Source: Candidatus Campbelliibacteriota bacterium | Lineage (GTDB): Bacteria > Patescibacteriota > Minisyncoccia > Phycocordibacterales > CSBR16-193 | DNA: 21,496 nt | Reading direction: 5' to 3' | Assembly: GCA_007129455.1 (NCBI GenBank) | Contig: SKVL01000006.1 | Span: forward strand, 1 to 21,496 | Shown: one piece after another, positions 1 through 7,338 of the stretch | Layout of the letters: each line of letters starts with the position of its first letter | How positions within the stretch are numbered: position 1 is the stretch's first letter | Notes under the pieces: generated by a model | Databases searched by the model: none | Told to the model about the DNA's origin: nothing | What the model saw: the letters and a program-made list of their open reading frames with translations, nothing else | Translations under genes and position numbers: made by a program

Positions 1-645
1 CATTCATCCATTAAAGTGCGAATGACCCGTTCCGCTTTACCGTTGGTCTTGGGTGTTCTGGGCTTGGTGAAGTGTTGGGTAATGTCATTCTCTTTGCACC
101 ACATTACGAACTCATGGTCGGACGTTCCCTTCCACTCGGTTCCTCTGTCGGTATACCAGTCGCGGATAGTGAACGGCATTCTTTCTTCCGCTATCTCACC
201 GAACACCGCTGAGGATTCTTGGCTCTTATCCGGCATGATATCGGCGACAAGAAAGCGGGAAAAATCATCAAGAGCCACATAGAGACGCTCTCTGGGGTTT
301 TCTTTGGTCTCGCCTTGAAGCCGAGGCAGTAGCTTGGTGTCGGCGTGTACCATCTCTCCGGGGTATTCTTTCTCATACCGTTTAATAGAGAGGCGCTCCG
401 CTCGTTTTTGCAACCTACGTTCCGTCTTCATAAGCTTCTTTAGACCGTATTCTATCGTACGATATCGATCATTGGTACTATCGTGCACACTGAAATCCCC
501 GAGTCGTCCTCGGACAACGATACGTTTGATGATCTTTTTATCCACGTGATATTCGTCAGCAAGCTTTCTTTGGCTCCAAAGGCCGGAGCACCAGTGAATA
601 TATCCTCCACTCGCTTACAGGAGGAAGTTTGGTATTCTTATGCAT
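1..645 (-). pseudogene. IS481-family transposase, 5' part, frame-broken and cut by the window edge
   Basis: DDE transposase read on the minus strand. Translation from ATG at 645 begins MHKNTKLPPVSEWR and stays open only to a TGA at 558-556. The rest lies one base over, open from the TAA at 617-615 to the left edge. That frame gives a helix-turn-helix-like segment (WSQRKLADEYHVDKK, then RGRLGDFSVHDST) and an rve/DDE core: VHADTK (first Asp), YVALDDFSRF, YTDRGTEW (second Asp) and NGKAERV (catalytic Glu region). The order and spacing match IS481/IS3-type integrases. The C-terminus lies outside the window. Joining the two frames needs a +1 shift between about 614 and 558. I see no slippery motif typical of programmed shifting, so decay or a base-calling error is likelier. 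The element sits just upstream of rpsB in the opposite orientation. Confidence 0.85.
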
Positions 646-691
646 AGATCACATTGATTAATGGTTTGTAATACACCAATCATACCAACGT

Positions 692-712
692 GATCCGCTT
701 AAGTGGGGACAA
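692..712 (-). mobile_element. probable terminal inverted repeat at the outer end of the IS481-like element
   Basis: On the minus strand this reads TTGTCCCCACTTAAGCGGAT, about 50 bp upstream of the transposase start, where the left terminal repeat of an IS481-type element would lie. The partner end is outside the window, so the exact boundary and target duplication cannot be fixed. Between here and the rpsB promoter (about 713-789) I see no gene. Confidence 0.45.
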
Positions 713-789
713 CGCGTTTAGTTTTTACAGCTTAGTTAGCCGAAGACTAGGGGTGGAAAAGGTCATATTAACCGATAGGGTGGGTTTGA

Positions 790-818
790 TTGCGTATTTA
801 AAATAAATTTGGTACACT
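790..818 (+). promoter_or_regulatory. rpsB promoter, almost no leader
   Basis: -35 TTGCGT (790-795), 17-bp spacer, -10 TACACT (813-818). The rpsB ATG is only 10 nt beyond the -10, so the predicted transcript start leaves a leader of about 3-4 nt and no room for a Shine-Dalgarno sequence. Confidence 0.6.
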
Positions 819-828
819 CCTAACCTGT

Positions 829-1587
829 ATGAGCGTGAAAGAAAAGAAAACAAAACAAACAAAAACCGAGGAAGACAACATCGGAGCCCTTTTTTCAGTT
901 GGGGCTCACTATGCGTACTCTCGTTCTCGAAGACATCCTTCCGCCGAACCGTTCATCTTCGGTCTTAAGAATAAAACCGAGATCTTCGATCTGGAAAAAA
1001 CGGAAGAACAGATAAAGAAAGCGGAAGCTTTTGCCGAAGAGTTGGGTAAAAAAAGAGGAGTTCTCTTGTTCGTTGCCGGAAAGAACGAAGCCAGAAAACC
1101 GATAAAAGAGCATGCTGTCAGAATAAAGCAACTCTATGTTGCCGGACGCTGGGTGGGAGGGACTATTACCAATTTTGTTGAAATAAACAAAAGAATCAAA
1201 AAACTTGACGAACTTGAAGAGCAAAGAGAAAAAGGCGCTCTCGGCAAGTACACAAAGAAGGAACGCCTTATGGTTGACAGGGAGATAGAAAGTTTGGAGA
1301 AGAAATTCGGAGGCATAAGAAAGATGAAAGGTTTGCCGTCGGCTTTATTTATTGTTGATATTGGGAAGGAGTATACCGCCTTTGAAGAGGCCAAGCAGAA
1401 AAATATCCCGGTAATAACGTTTTCCAACTCGAACTGTGATCTTTCAAAAGCCGATATTTCAATTCCCGGCAACGATTCGGTGCAAAAGAGTATTGATTAT
1501 GTGGTTTCCAGAGTAGCGGATGCTTATGAGAGAGGCTTGAAGGAAGCCCCTTTGGAGAAGAAAGAGGACGAAGATAAGGAAAAATAG
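829..1587 (+). CDS. rpsB: 30S ribosomal protein S2
   Basis: Small-subunit protein S2 (252 aa, a normal length for the family), which binds 16S rRNA near the head-body junction and helps hold S1 where S1 exists. Family signatures: GAHYAYSRSRRHPS near residue 25 (the GAHFGH region), RWVGGTITNF near 108, and NSNCDLSKADISIPGND near 200. A lysine-rich N-terminal extension precedes the first motif, and the C-terminus is highly charged (EKKEDEDKEK). The start is fixed by the adjacent promoter, and there is no Shine-Dalgarno sequence. It leads an rpsB-tsf pair, the classic bacterial arrangement, with tsf 43 nt downstream. Stop codon TAG. Identification is firm. Confidence 0.97.
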   Translation: MSVKEKKTKQTKTEEDNIGALFSVGAHYAYSRSRRHPSAEPFIFGLKNKTEIFDLEKTEEQIKKAEAFAEELGKKRGVLLFVAGKNEARKPIKEHAVRIKQLYVAGRWVGGTITNFVEINKRIKKLDELEEQREKGALGKYTKKERLMVDREIESLEKKFGGIRKMKGLPSALFIVDIGKEYTAFEEAKQKNIPVITFSNSNCDLSKADISIPGNDSVQKSIDYVVSRVADAYERGLKEAPLEKKEDEDKEK

Positions 1588-1609
1588 GTTCGATTTTATT
1601 TTTGCCCAT

Positions 1610-1615
1610 TATAAT
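1610..1615 (+). promoter_or_regulatory. possible internal -10 element ahead of tsf
   Basis: A perfect TATAAT lies 15 nt before the tsf ATG in the rpsB-tsf gap. No convincing -35 is present, so it may only supplement read-through from the rpsB promoter. Confidence 0.3.
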
Positions 1616-1630
1616 TTGTAGTTATTTTCT

Positions 1631-2218
1631 ATGAGTATAAAAACGGATGATGTTAAAAAACTTCGTGATGAAACCGGAATTTCCGTGATGAAGTGTAAAA
1701 ATGCACTGGAGGAAGCTAAGGGGGACATGAAAAAGGCTCTAACTATTCTGCAACAGAAGAGCAAGGATGCGGCGTACAAGAAAAAAGACCGGAATCTCGG
1801 CGCCGGGAGGATTGCGTCTTACTTGCATAACACAAAGACCGTCGGCGTCTTGGTTGAGCTTTCTTGTGAGACGGATTTTGTGGCTAAAAATGAGGAGTTT
1901 ACGGAACTTGCTTATAACATTGCCATGCATATAGCGGCAATGAATCCTTTGTATACGTCAATGAAAGATGTGTCGGAAGAGGACAAAGATCTCATGCGTG
2001 CCAGTTTTGAGAAAGAGTTCGCCGATAAACCCGAAAATATTCGAGATAAAGCCGTTGAAGGAAAGATGACCACTCATTTTGGAGAGCAGGTCTTGATGGA
2101 TCAGGCTTACATAAAAGACAGTGAAAAGACTATAACCAATCTGGTGGAGGAGGCTACCCAAAAGTTTGGAGAGAGAATAGAAGTGACTCGCTTTACGCGC
2201 TACAGTGTCGGCGGGTAA
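1631..2218 (+). CDS. tsf: translation elongation factor Ts
   Basis: Nucleotide exchange factor that releases GDP from EF-Tu. The N-terminal UBA-like domain (KTDDVKKLRDETGISVMKCKNALEEAKGDMKKAL, residues 4-37) and the TDFVAKNEEF motif near residue 80, which contacts the EF-Tu nucleotide site, are both intact. At 195 aa it is much shorter than the E. coli protein (about 280 aa): one dimerization subdomain is missing, as in other compact EF-Ts proteins of thermophiles, organelles and CPR bacteria. No Shine-Dalgarno sequence precedes the ATG. It lies 43 nt after rpsB and 13 nt before the next gene, so the three are probably co-transcribed. Confidence 0.97.
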   Translation: MSIKTDDVKKLRDETGISVMKCKNALEEAKGDMKKALTILQQKSKDAAYKKKDRNLGAGRIASYLHNTKTVGVLVELSCETDFVAKNEEFTELAYNIAMHIAAMNPLYTSMKDVSEEDKDLMRASFEKEFADKPENIRDKAVEGKMTTHFGEQVLMDQAYIKDSEKTITNLVEEATQKFGERIEVTRFTRYSVGG

Positions 2219-2231
2219 CGTTTAAGTTCTT

Positions 2232-2684
2232 ATGGCTTTTGTTGCGTCAATCTTATTTTTCATACCATTATTTTTTTTATGGCTTTTTCTTTTGTATAAA
2301 ACGGTCGAGCAGATCATGGGAAGAGAGTTCTTTTTGACTCGTTACCTTTATTCTCATGATGCTACCTTAAGGAGGCTTATAGTTTTTTTAGGAGAGTTTA
2401 TGTTCTCTTACAGGGGGAGGGCGTCTCTTTTTTTCTTGACACGCTTCATCTATCCCGTTCAAAGAGGTTCAAGACGGATTAAATTCAGAATAAACGCTTG
2501 GTATTTCCATATTTTGGAAGGTCTGCGGCGAAGGCATATGTCTCGGTACGAAAGAAGGACCTCTCTTTATTTAAAAACAATATCTTCAGAAAGTTCTCAA
2601 AAAAGAAAAGATGATGGGAGTTCGGAGGTTTTTATCAACCCTGAAACTTATATCGACGAGACCGAAAAAAAGGAGAGATTTTAA
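2232..2684 (+). CDS. hypothetical membrane-anchored basic protein
   Basis: 150 aa, function not recognised. A strong hydrophobic helix (residues 1-24) is followed by a basic, arginine-rich middle (RRIKFRINAWYFHILEGLRRRHMSRYERR, about 88-116) and a polar, acidic tail (VFINPETYIDETEKKERF). The layout is one N-terminal anchor, possibly a second weak hydrophobic patch around residues 50-76, and a cytoplasmic basic region. It begins 13 nt after tsf with no Shine-Dalgarno sequence, so it is probably translated from the rpsB-tsf mRNA. Its position may suggest a link to ribosomes or RNA at the membrane, but that is inference only. Confidence 0.75.
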   Translation: MAFVASILFFIPLFFLWLFLLYKTVEQIMGREFFLTRYLYSHDATLRRLIVFLGEFMFSYRGRASLFFLTRFIYPVQRGSRRIKFRINAWYFHILEGLRRRHMSRYERRTSLYLKTISSESSQKRKDDGSSEVFINPETYIDETEKKERF

Positions 2685-2699
2685 AAACCTTAGTAAGTG

Positions 2700-2727
2700 T
2701 TGATAGATCTGTTATGAGATGTATAAT
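2700..2727 (+). promoter_or_regulatory. tRNA-Thr promoter
   Basis: TTGATA (2700-2705), 16-bp spacer, TATAAT (2722-2727). The predicted start is near 2734, about 26 nt before the tRNA. Confidence 0.65.
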
Positions 2728-2759
2728 GATATCTGGTTAATTGATGAGAATTTTACAAG

Positions 2760-2833
2760 GCCTGGGTAGCTCAATTGGCTAGAGCAGCCGATTTGTAATC
2801 GGCAGGTTGTGGGATCATGCCCCACCCCAGGCT
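2760..2833 (+). tRNA. tRNA-Thr(UGU)
   Basis: Cloverleaf: acceptor GCCTGGG/CCCAGGC (2760-2766 with 2826-2832), D-stem GCTC/GAGC, anticodon stem GCCGA/TCGGC with loop TTTGTAA (anticodon TGT at 2794-2796), 5-nt variable loop, T-stem GTGGG/CCCAC. CCA is not encoded. The T-loop is ATCATGC instead of the usual TTCRANY, so positions 54 and 58 are A and T instead of T and A. The stems are otherwise perfect. A T-run (2843-2850) follows and may end transcription. Confidence 0.93.
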
Positions 2834-2848
2834 CATTTTAAGTTTTTT

Positions 2849-2876
2849 TTGCACACTTGATTAAAATACTTATAAA
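2849..2876 (+). promoter_or_regulatory. possible promoter for the ligase/TPR gene
   Basis: TTGCAC (2849-2854), 16-bp spacer, TATAAA (2871-2876) in very AT-rich DNA, giving a leader of about 46 nt. The AT-richness makes chance matches likely. Confidence 0.35.
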
Positions 2877-2929
2877 GTTTAAAATTAAACACAAATTAAA
2901 TTATTTTTAAACATTATTAATTATTCCAT

Positions 2930-5449
2930 ATGAACGAAGAAAATATTCAGCCTTACGGCGGAGAAGATAGAAAAGAGAGAGCTGACAGTCTATCACTGTC
3001 CATGAATAATTTACAAGAAATAGGAGGGGCTATCTTGATAGCTTTTGCTTTCCTCGTACCTATTTTCTTTATTCCTTCATCGGTGTTTAACTTTACTGCC
3101 GGCAAGATGCTACTTTTGATTGTTTTTGTTCTGGTCACCCTTTTGTTGGCAGTGATGTTTTTGTTGAAGAAGGGTAGGATAGATGTACCTAAACACCCGC
3201 TTTTAATAGCGGCTCTATCCGTTCCAGCGGCATATCTAGTTTCGGGTATTTTATCCGTGTCGGGGTTTACTTTGTCGGTTGCAGGATACGGTTCCGAAAC
3301 ATATACATTTACTGCCGTGCTGTTTTTCTTCCTATTGTTTTTCTTGACTCTGTTTTTCTTCCAAAAAAACGCCTATGTATTCTATTTTTACCTGGCGGTT
3401 GTAGCTTCTTCGCTTGTTTTGGGATTGTTTTTCTTATTCAGGTTCATTCTTGGTGTGGAATTTCTTTCCCTCGGATTCTTTAATGTGAAAGGAGCCAGCC
3501 CCCTCGAGTCATGGACTGGAGTGGGAATCTTGTTCGGCATTGTCTTTATTCTTTCCCTTTTCGCTTTTGAGACACTCAAGATGAAAGCGGGGTTTCGATG
3601 GGTTCTGGGCGTAACAATGGCTCTTTCTTTCTTCTTTCTACTTTTGACCGGAATAGTGTGGTATTGGGTTGCAATTGCCGCGGTTTTGATTTTGTTCATT
3701 TTCCACTACATGATAGATGAAAAGAGATCGTATGATTCGGGAGTGCCTTTTCTATCGGTTGTTACCTTATTTATTGCGATTGCCTTTATTTTCTTCGGCT
3801 CACCGCTCTCCGGCGTGCTGTCTCAATCGATTGGAGTTGCCAGTGATGATCTAAGACCGTCGTTTTCGGCGACTGCAATTGTTGCCAAATCAACCGTGCT
3901 TGAAAATCCTCTCAGAGCCGTTGTTGGAGCCGGCCCCTTGGACTTTTCCTATCAATGGATGCAGCACAAACCGGAAGGTATAATGGCTAGTCGTTTCTGG
4001 AATGTTGAGTTTGGACAAGGTTACAGTATGTTCGCTTCCGTCCCGATAACGACCGGGCTTCTCGGGATTGCAGCTTGGCTTGCTTTTATCGGACTTTTCT
4101 TGGTTATGGTTTTCCGAGGATTCTTCCATCCATTCAGTGATGTTTTGACTCGATATATTTTTATCTCTTCGGTCTGCGTATCCATCCTTCTTTTGGTTGC
4201 AATGTCGATGACGTTGATACCTTTGTCTTTGTTGGCTTTATTCTTCATGTTTGCTTCCATACCAGTCGGTGTTCTGGTTCGTGAAAGAAAACTTGCGATT
4301 GCACCCGTGGAATTTAAAAGAAGCACTCAAACAGGCTCGATATATATGATAACTGCCATTATAGTAGCCGGAACACTTCTTTTATTCGGCGCCTTTATTC
4401 TGCAGAGGAGTATTTCGGGTGTGTTTTTTGAGAAGTCGGCTCGTGCTTTTTTCGCGGAAGGCGACATCAATTCCGCCACATCTAACTTTGAATGGGCGGT
4501 CAGTCTCTCCGAGCAGGATAGGTTTTACAGGGTGTCGGCAGAATTTCCGATTGCTCTTATCCGTAGGGATATAGGTGCCTTCCAAAGAGGAGAAATGAGT
4601 CAGGAAGACTTTCTTCAAAGAACGGCAGTTAACTTTAGATCCGCTCTACAGAGGGCACAAAAAGCCATAAACTTGAAAGATGCGGGTTATCGTAACTGGC
4701 TCGCTTTGGGAAGTATCTATCAAGAGATGTTGGCATTCAATTTTACCGATGTTGATGCTTATGACGGAGCACGTAAGGCCTATGATGAGGCTCTGAAGCG
4801 AAACCCTAAAAATCCCGCCCTGTTTCTTCAAATAGCAAGAATAGAGCTTATAAAGGGAAATATTGAGGAGGCTCGTCGGTATAATGACATGGCGCTTGAA
4901 ATTAAGCCGAACTATGCCAATGCCATATTCTTCACTTCACAAGTTGCGATGGCGGAAGGAAATTTGGTGGAAGCCGAAAGGTCCGTTACTCAAGCTCTGA
5001 GTTTGGAGCCTTTTGATGCCGGTCTTTATTTCCAGCGTGGTATCCTTCGTTATGAAAGAGACGATATGGCTGGAGCCGCAAATGATTTTAACAGAGCTAT
5101 AACACTGGCCCCCAGGTTTGACAATGCGAGGTATTTCTTGAGCTTATCTTTATACAGGACGGGAGAGGATGAGGTTGCTTCGCAACTAATGGAAGAGCTT
5201 GTGAGGAGATATGAACAGACACCTCAACTTTCGCTTATTCTTGATAACATGAGGACGGGAGAGACCGATCCACTTCGTGGGGTGGCAGGTTTTGAAGAGC
5301 CGACGCCTCAGTTGCCGATAGAGGAGGAGATTCCTGGAATAGATTTAGAAGAAGATGAACTTCTCCCTCCCAGTGGAATTGATGAAGACTCTCTTCCCGA
5401 GTTGGATGAGATTGATGAGTTGGAAACGGAAGATCCCGACGGAGAATAG
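2930..5449 (+). CDS. O-antigen ligase/polymerase-like (Wzy/WaaL-type) membrane protein with TPR repeats
   Basis: 839 aa. Residues 30-500 form a polytopic membrane domain with about a dozen helices. A large external loop around 300-365 contains ENPLRAVVGAGPLDFSYQW, which fits the NP..G.GP..F motif before the catalytic loop of WaaL/Wzy-type enzymes. These transfer or polymerize lipid-linked glycans on the outer face of the membrane. Residues 505-770 are helical and include at least four TPR units (NWLALGSIYQEM; NPALFLQIARIELIKGNIEEARRYN; NAIFFTSQVAMAEGNLVEAE; GLYFQRGILRYERDDMAGAANDF). The tail from 785 is proline- and acid-rich. murJ follows 30 nt later, which supports an envelope role. The start has no Shine-Dalgarno sequence. 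Specific substrate unknown. Confidence 0.8.
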   Translation: MNEENIQPYGGEDRKERADSLSLSMNNLQEIGGAILIAFAFLVPIFFIPSSVFNFTAGKMLLLIVFVLVTLLLAVMFLLKKGRIDVPKHPLLIAALSVPAAYLVSGILSVSGFTLSVAGYGSETYTFTAVLFFFLLFFLTLFFFQKNAYVFYFYLAVVASSLVLGLFFLFRFILGVEFLSLGFFNVKGASPLESWTGVGILFGIVFILSLFAFETLKMKAGFRWVLGVTMALSFFFLLLTGIVWYWVAIAAVLILFIFHYMIDEKRSYDSGVPFLSVVTLFIAIAFIFFGSPLSGVLSQSIGVASDDLRPSFSATAIVAKSTVLENPLRAVVGAGPLDFSYQWMQHKPEGIMASRFWNVEFGQGYSMFASVPITTGLLGIAAWLAFIGLFLVMVFRGFFHPFSDVLTRYIFISSVCVSILLLVAMSMTLIPLSLLALFFMFASIPVGVLVRERKLAIAPVEFKRSTQTGSIYMITAIIVAGTLLLFGAFILQRSISGVFFEKSARAFFAEGDINSATSNFEWAVSLSEQDRFYRVSAEFPIALIRRDIGAFQRGEMSQEDFLQRTAVNFRSALQRAQKAINLKDAGYRNWLALGSIYQEMLAFNFTDVDAYDGARKAYDEALKRNPKNPALFLQIARIELIKGNIEEARRYNDMALEIKPNYANAIFFTSQVAMAEGNLVEAERSVTQALSLEPFDAGLYFQRGILRYERDDMAGAANDFNRAITLAPRFDNARYFLSLSLYRTGEDEVASQLMEELVRRYEQTPQLSLILDNMRTGETDPLRGVAGFEEPTPQLPIEEEIPGIDLEEDELLPPSGIDEDSLPELDEIDELETEDPDGE

Positions 5450-5479
5450 GTTTTATCTTGAGGACGTCTTCGTAATCAC

Positions 5480-7159
5480 ATGGTCAGACGGTTATTTAAT
5501 CTGTTAAACAGGGAGATTTTAGGTCTACATCAGGTAGCTTTCTTACTTGGGTTTTTTGCCCTTTCATCTCAAATACTGGCTCTTTTTCGTGACCGTTTTT
5601 TGGCTCACAATTTTGGTGCCGGTGTTGATTTGGATATCTACTATGCGGCTTTCAGGATACCAGATTTTATATTCATAACGGTGGCGTCTTTGGTTTCCGT
5701 ATCCATTATCGTACCGTTTTTAATCGAGAGGCTTAAAGCCGGCAGAGAAGAGGCCGGGTACTTTGTAAGACAGATATTTACTTTCTTCTTTATCACAATA
5801 GTTTTTGTAAGCCTCTTCGTTTTCGTTTTGGCTCCGGTTATTCTTTCTTTTATTTTTCCGGGTTTTTCAGGGGAAGATTTTGAAACATTGGTTTCATTAA
5901 CACGTATAATGCTTCTGTCGCCCATACTTTTGGGCGTTTCTAACCTGTTGGGAAGTATAAGCCAAACTCATCAACGTTTTTTTCTCTATGCTTTGAGTCC
6001 GGTTATGTACAATTTGGGCATTATCGCCGGAATACTTTTTCTGGCCCCATACTTGGGTGTAACAGGTGTCGCGATAGGCGTTGTTTTCGGGGCTCTTCTT
6101 CACATGTTAATCCATATACCCTTTGTAATGCGGAGCGGTCTTTTTCCGACACTTTCCACAAAACTTGATTTTTCCATTCTTGTGACGGTTGCCCCACTTT
6201 CCGTTCCCAGGACGCTAACTTTGAGTATAACCCATATTTTGATAATAGTGTTGTTGTCGGCGGCTTCCTTAATGACGGAAGGATCGATCACGGTCTTTAA
6301 CTTTTCATTCAATCTTCAGTCTGTCGTGTTGAGTATAGTCGGCGTAAGTTATTCTTTGGCGGTTTTTCCGACCATAGCCAAACTTTTTTCCGAGGGAGAA
6401 GAGCAGAAATTTTGGCAGTATGTGATTACTTCGGCTCAACACATAATATTTTGGTCAGTTCCGGCCGCTGTTATTTTCATTGTTCTCAGGGCCCAGATAG
6501 TTAGAGTGGTTTTGGGAACAGGTCAGTTTGATTGGGAAGCGACTCAACTTACCGCCGCGGCCTTGGCGCTCTTCTCGGTTTCGGTTGTTTTTCAGGGGTT
6601 GATTCTTTTGTTTGTGAGGAGCTACTATGCCATGGGTAAAACAGCCTTACCTTTGGGGGTAAATCTGATATCCGGACTGTCCGCCATAGCTTCGGCGTTT
6701 TTGTTGGTTTTCTTTTTTGAACGGGTGGAATCATTTCGTTTTTTTATAGAGGCACTTCTAAGGGTGGAGGGATTGGATGGAACAGAGGTTCTGATGCTTC
6801 CTTTGGCCTTTTCGATAGGAATGGCTATAAACGGTATTGTCTTCTGGATTCTCTTGGAGAGACGTTATAAGGGTTTTTCATACCCGGTTTTACTTACACT
6901 CTCTCAGGTTTTTGCCGCAGCCATCATCGGTGGAGCGGCCGCTTATGTTATCTTGGGTTTCTACAGTCTCTTCGTCAAACTAGAAACTCTCGTAGCCGTT
7001 TTGTTGCAAGGGTTTCTTGCGGGAATGGTTGGAGTTTCTGTAAATATTCTTGTTTTACTCCTTCTGGAGAACAAAGAGATCAGGATCGTCTTGAAGACAT
7101 TAAAACAACGTTTTCGAAACACACGTTTTTTCGGATCGGCTGTCGACGTGATACATTAA
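5480..7159 (+). CDS. murJ: lipid II flippase MurJ (MVF/MOP superfamily)
   Basis: 559 aa polytopic protein matching the 14-helix MurJ fold, the transporter that moves the peptidoglycan precursor lipid II across the membrane. The N-terminal block (FALSSQILALFRDRFLAHNFG, then DIYYAAFRIPDFIF near residue 50) corresponds to the conserved MurJ start. Later segments include SPILLGVSNLLGSISQTHQRFFLYALSPVMYN (about 150-180) and the central VFNFSFNLQSVVLSIVGVSYSLAVFPTIAKL (about 272-302), which is diagnostic of the family. It is the second gene of an envelope pair with the ligase/TPR gene, so the organism appears to make its own peptidoglycan and a surface glycan. The 179-bp gap to lepA holds no gene, only the lepA promoter. 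Confidence 0.93.
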   Translation: MVRRLFNLLNREILGLHQVAFLLGFFALSSQILALFRDRFLAHNFGAGVDLDIYYAAFRIPDFIFITVASLVSVSIIVPFLIERLKAGREEAGYFVRQIFTFFFITIVFVSLFVFVLAPVILSFIFPGFSGEDFETLVSLTRIMLLSPILLGVSNLLGSISQTHQRFFLYALSPVMYNLGIIAGILFLAPYLGVTGVAIGVVFGALLHMLIHIPFVMRSGLFPTLSTKLDFSILVTVAPLSVPRTLTLSITHILIIVLLSAASLMTEGSITVFNFSFNLQSVVLSIVGVSYSLAVFPTIAKLFSEGEEQKFWQYVITSAQHIIFWSVPAAVIFIVLRAQIVRVVLGTGQFDWEATQLTAAALALFSVSVVFQGLILLFVRSYYAMGKTALPLGVNLISGLSAIASAFLLVFFFERVESFRFFIEALLRVEGLDGTEVLMLPLAFSIGMAINGIVFWILLERRYKGFSYPVLLTLSQVFAAAIIGGAAAYVILGFYSLFVKLETLVAVLLQGFLAGMVGVSVNILVLLLLENKEIRIVLKTLKQRFRNTRFFGSAVDVIH

Positions 7160-7223
7160 GAAGTCCTTCGGGGTTAGGTCTGGGAGGAAATATCAAACAG
7201 TATTCGGAATTTTCTTTTCATTA

Positions 7224-7253
7224 CTGCCATTTTCGGTTAGGGTAGTATATAAT
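7224..7253 (+). promoter_or_regulatory. lepA promoter
   Basis: CTGCCA (7224-7229), 18-bp spacer, TATAAT (7248-7253) inside TATATAATAT. The predicted leader is about 80 nt, the longest among the housekeeping genes here, with no Shine-Dalgarno sequence at its end. Confidence 0.5.
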
Positions 7254-7338
7254 ATCTCGACGAGGGCTTTTTCGGGATATTCGGCAAATCTAACAATAAA
7301 AGCTTTTTATTTGCAAACAGTTCTCAGATGGAAAAATT

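Noticed and set aside
16..549. Plus-strand open frames at the left edge
   Set aside because: They are antisense to the transposase, whose minus-strand frame carries the DDE motifs.
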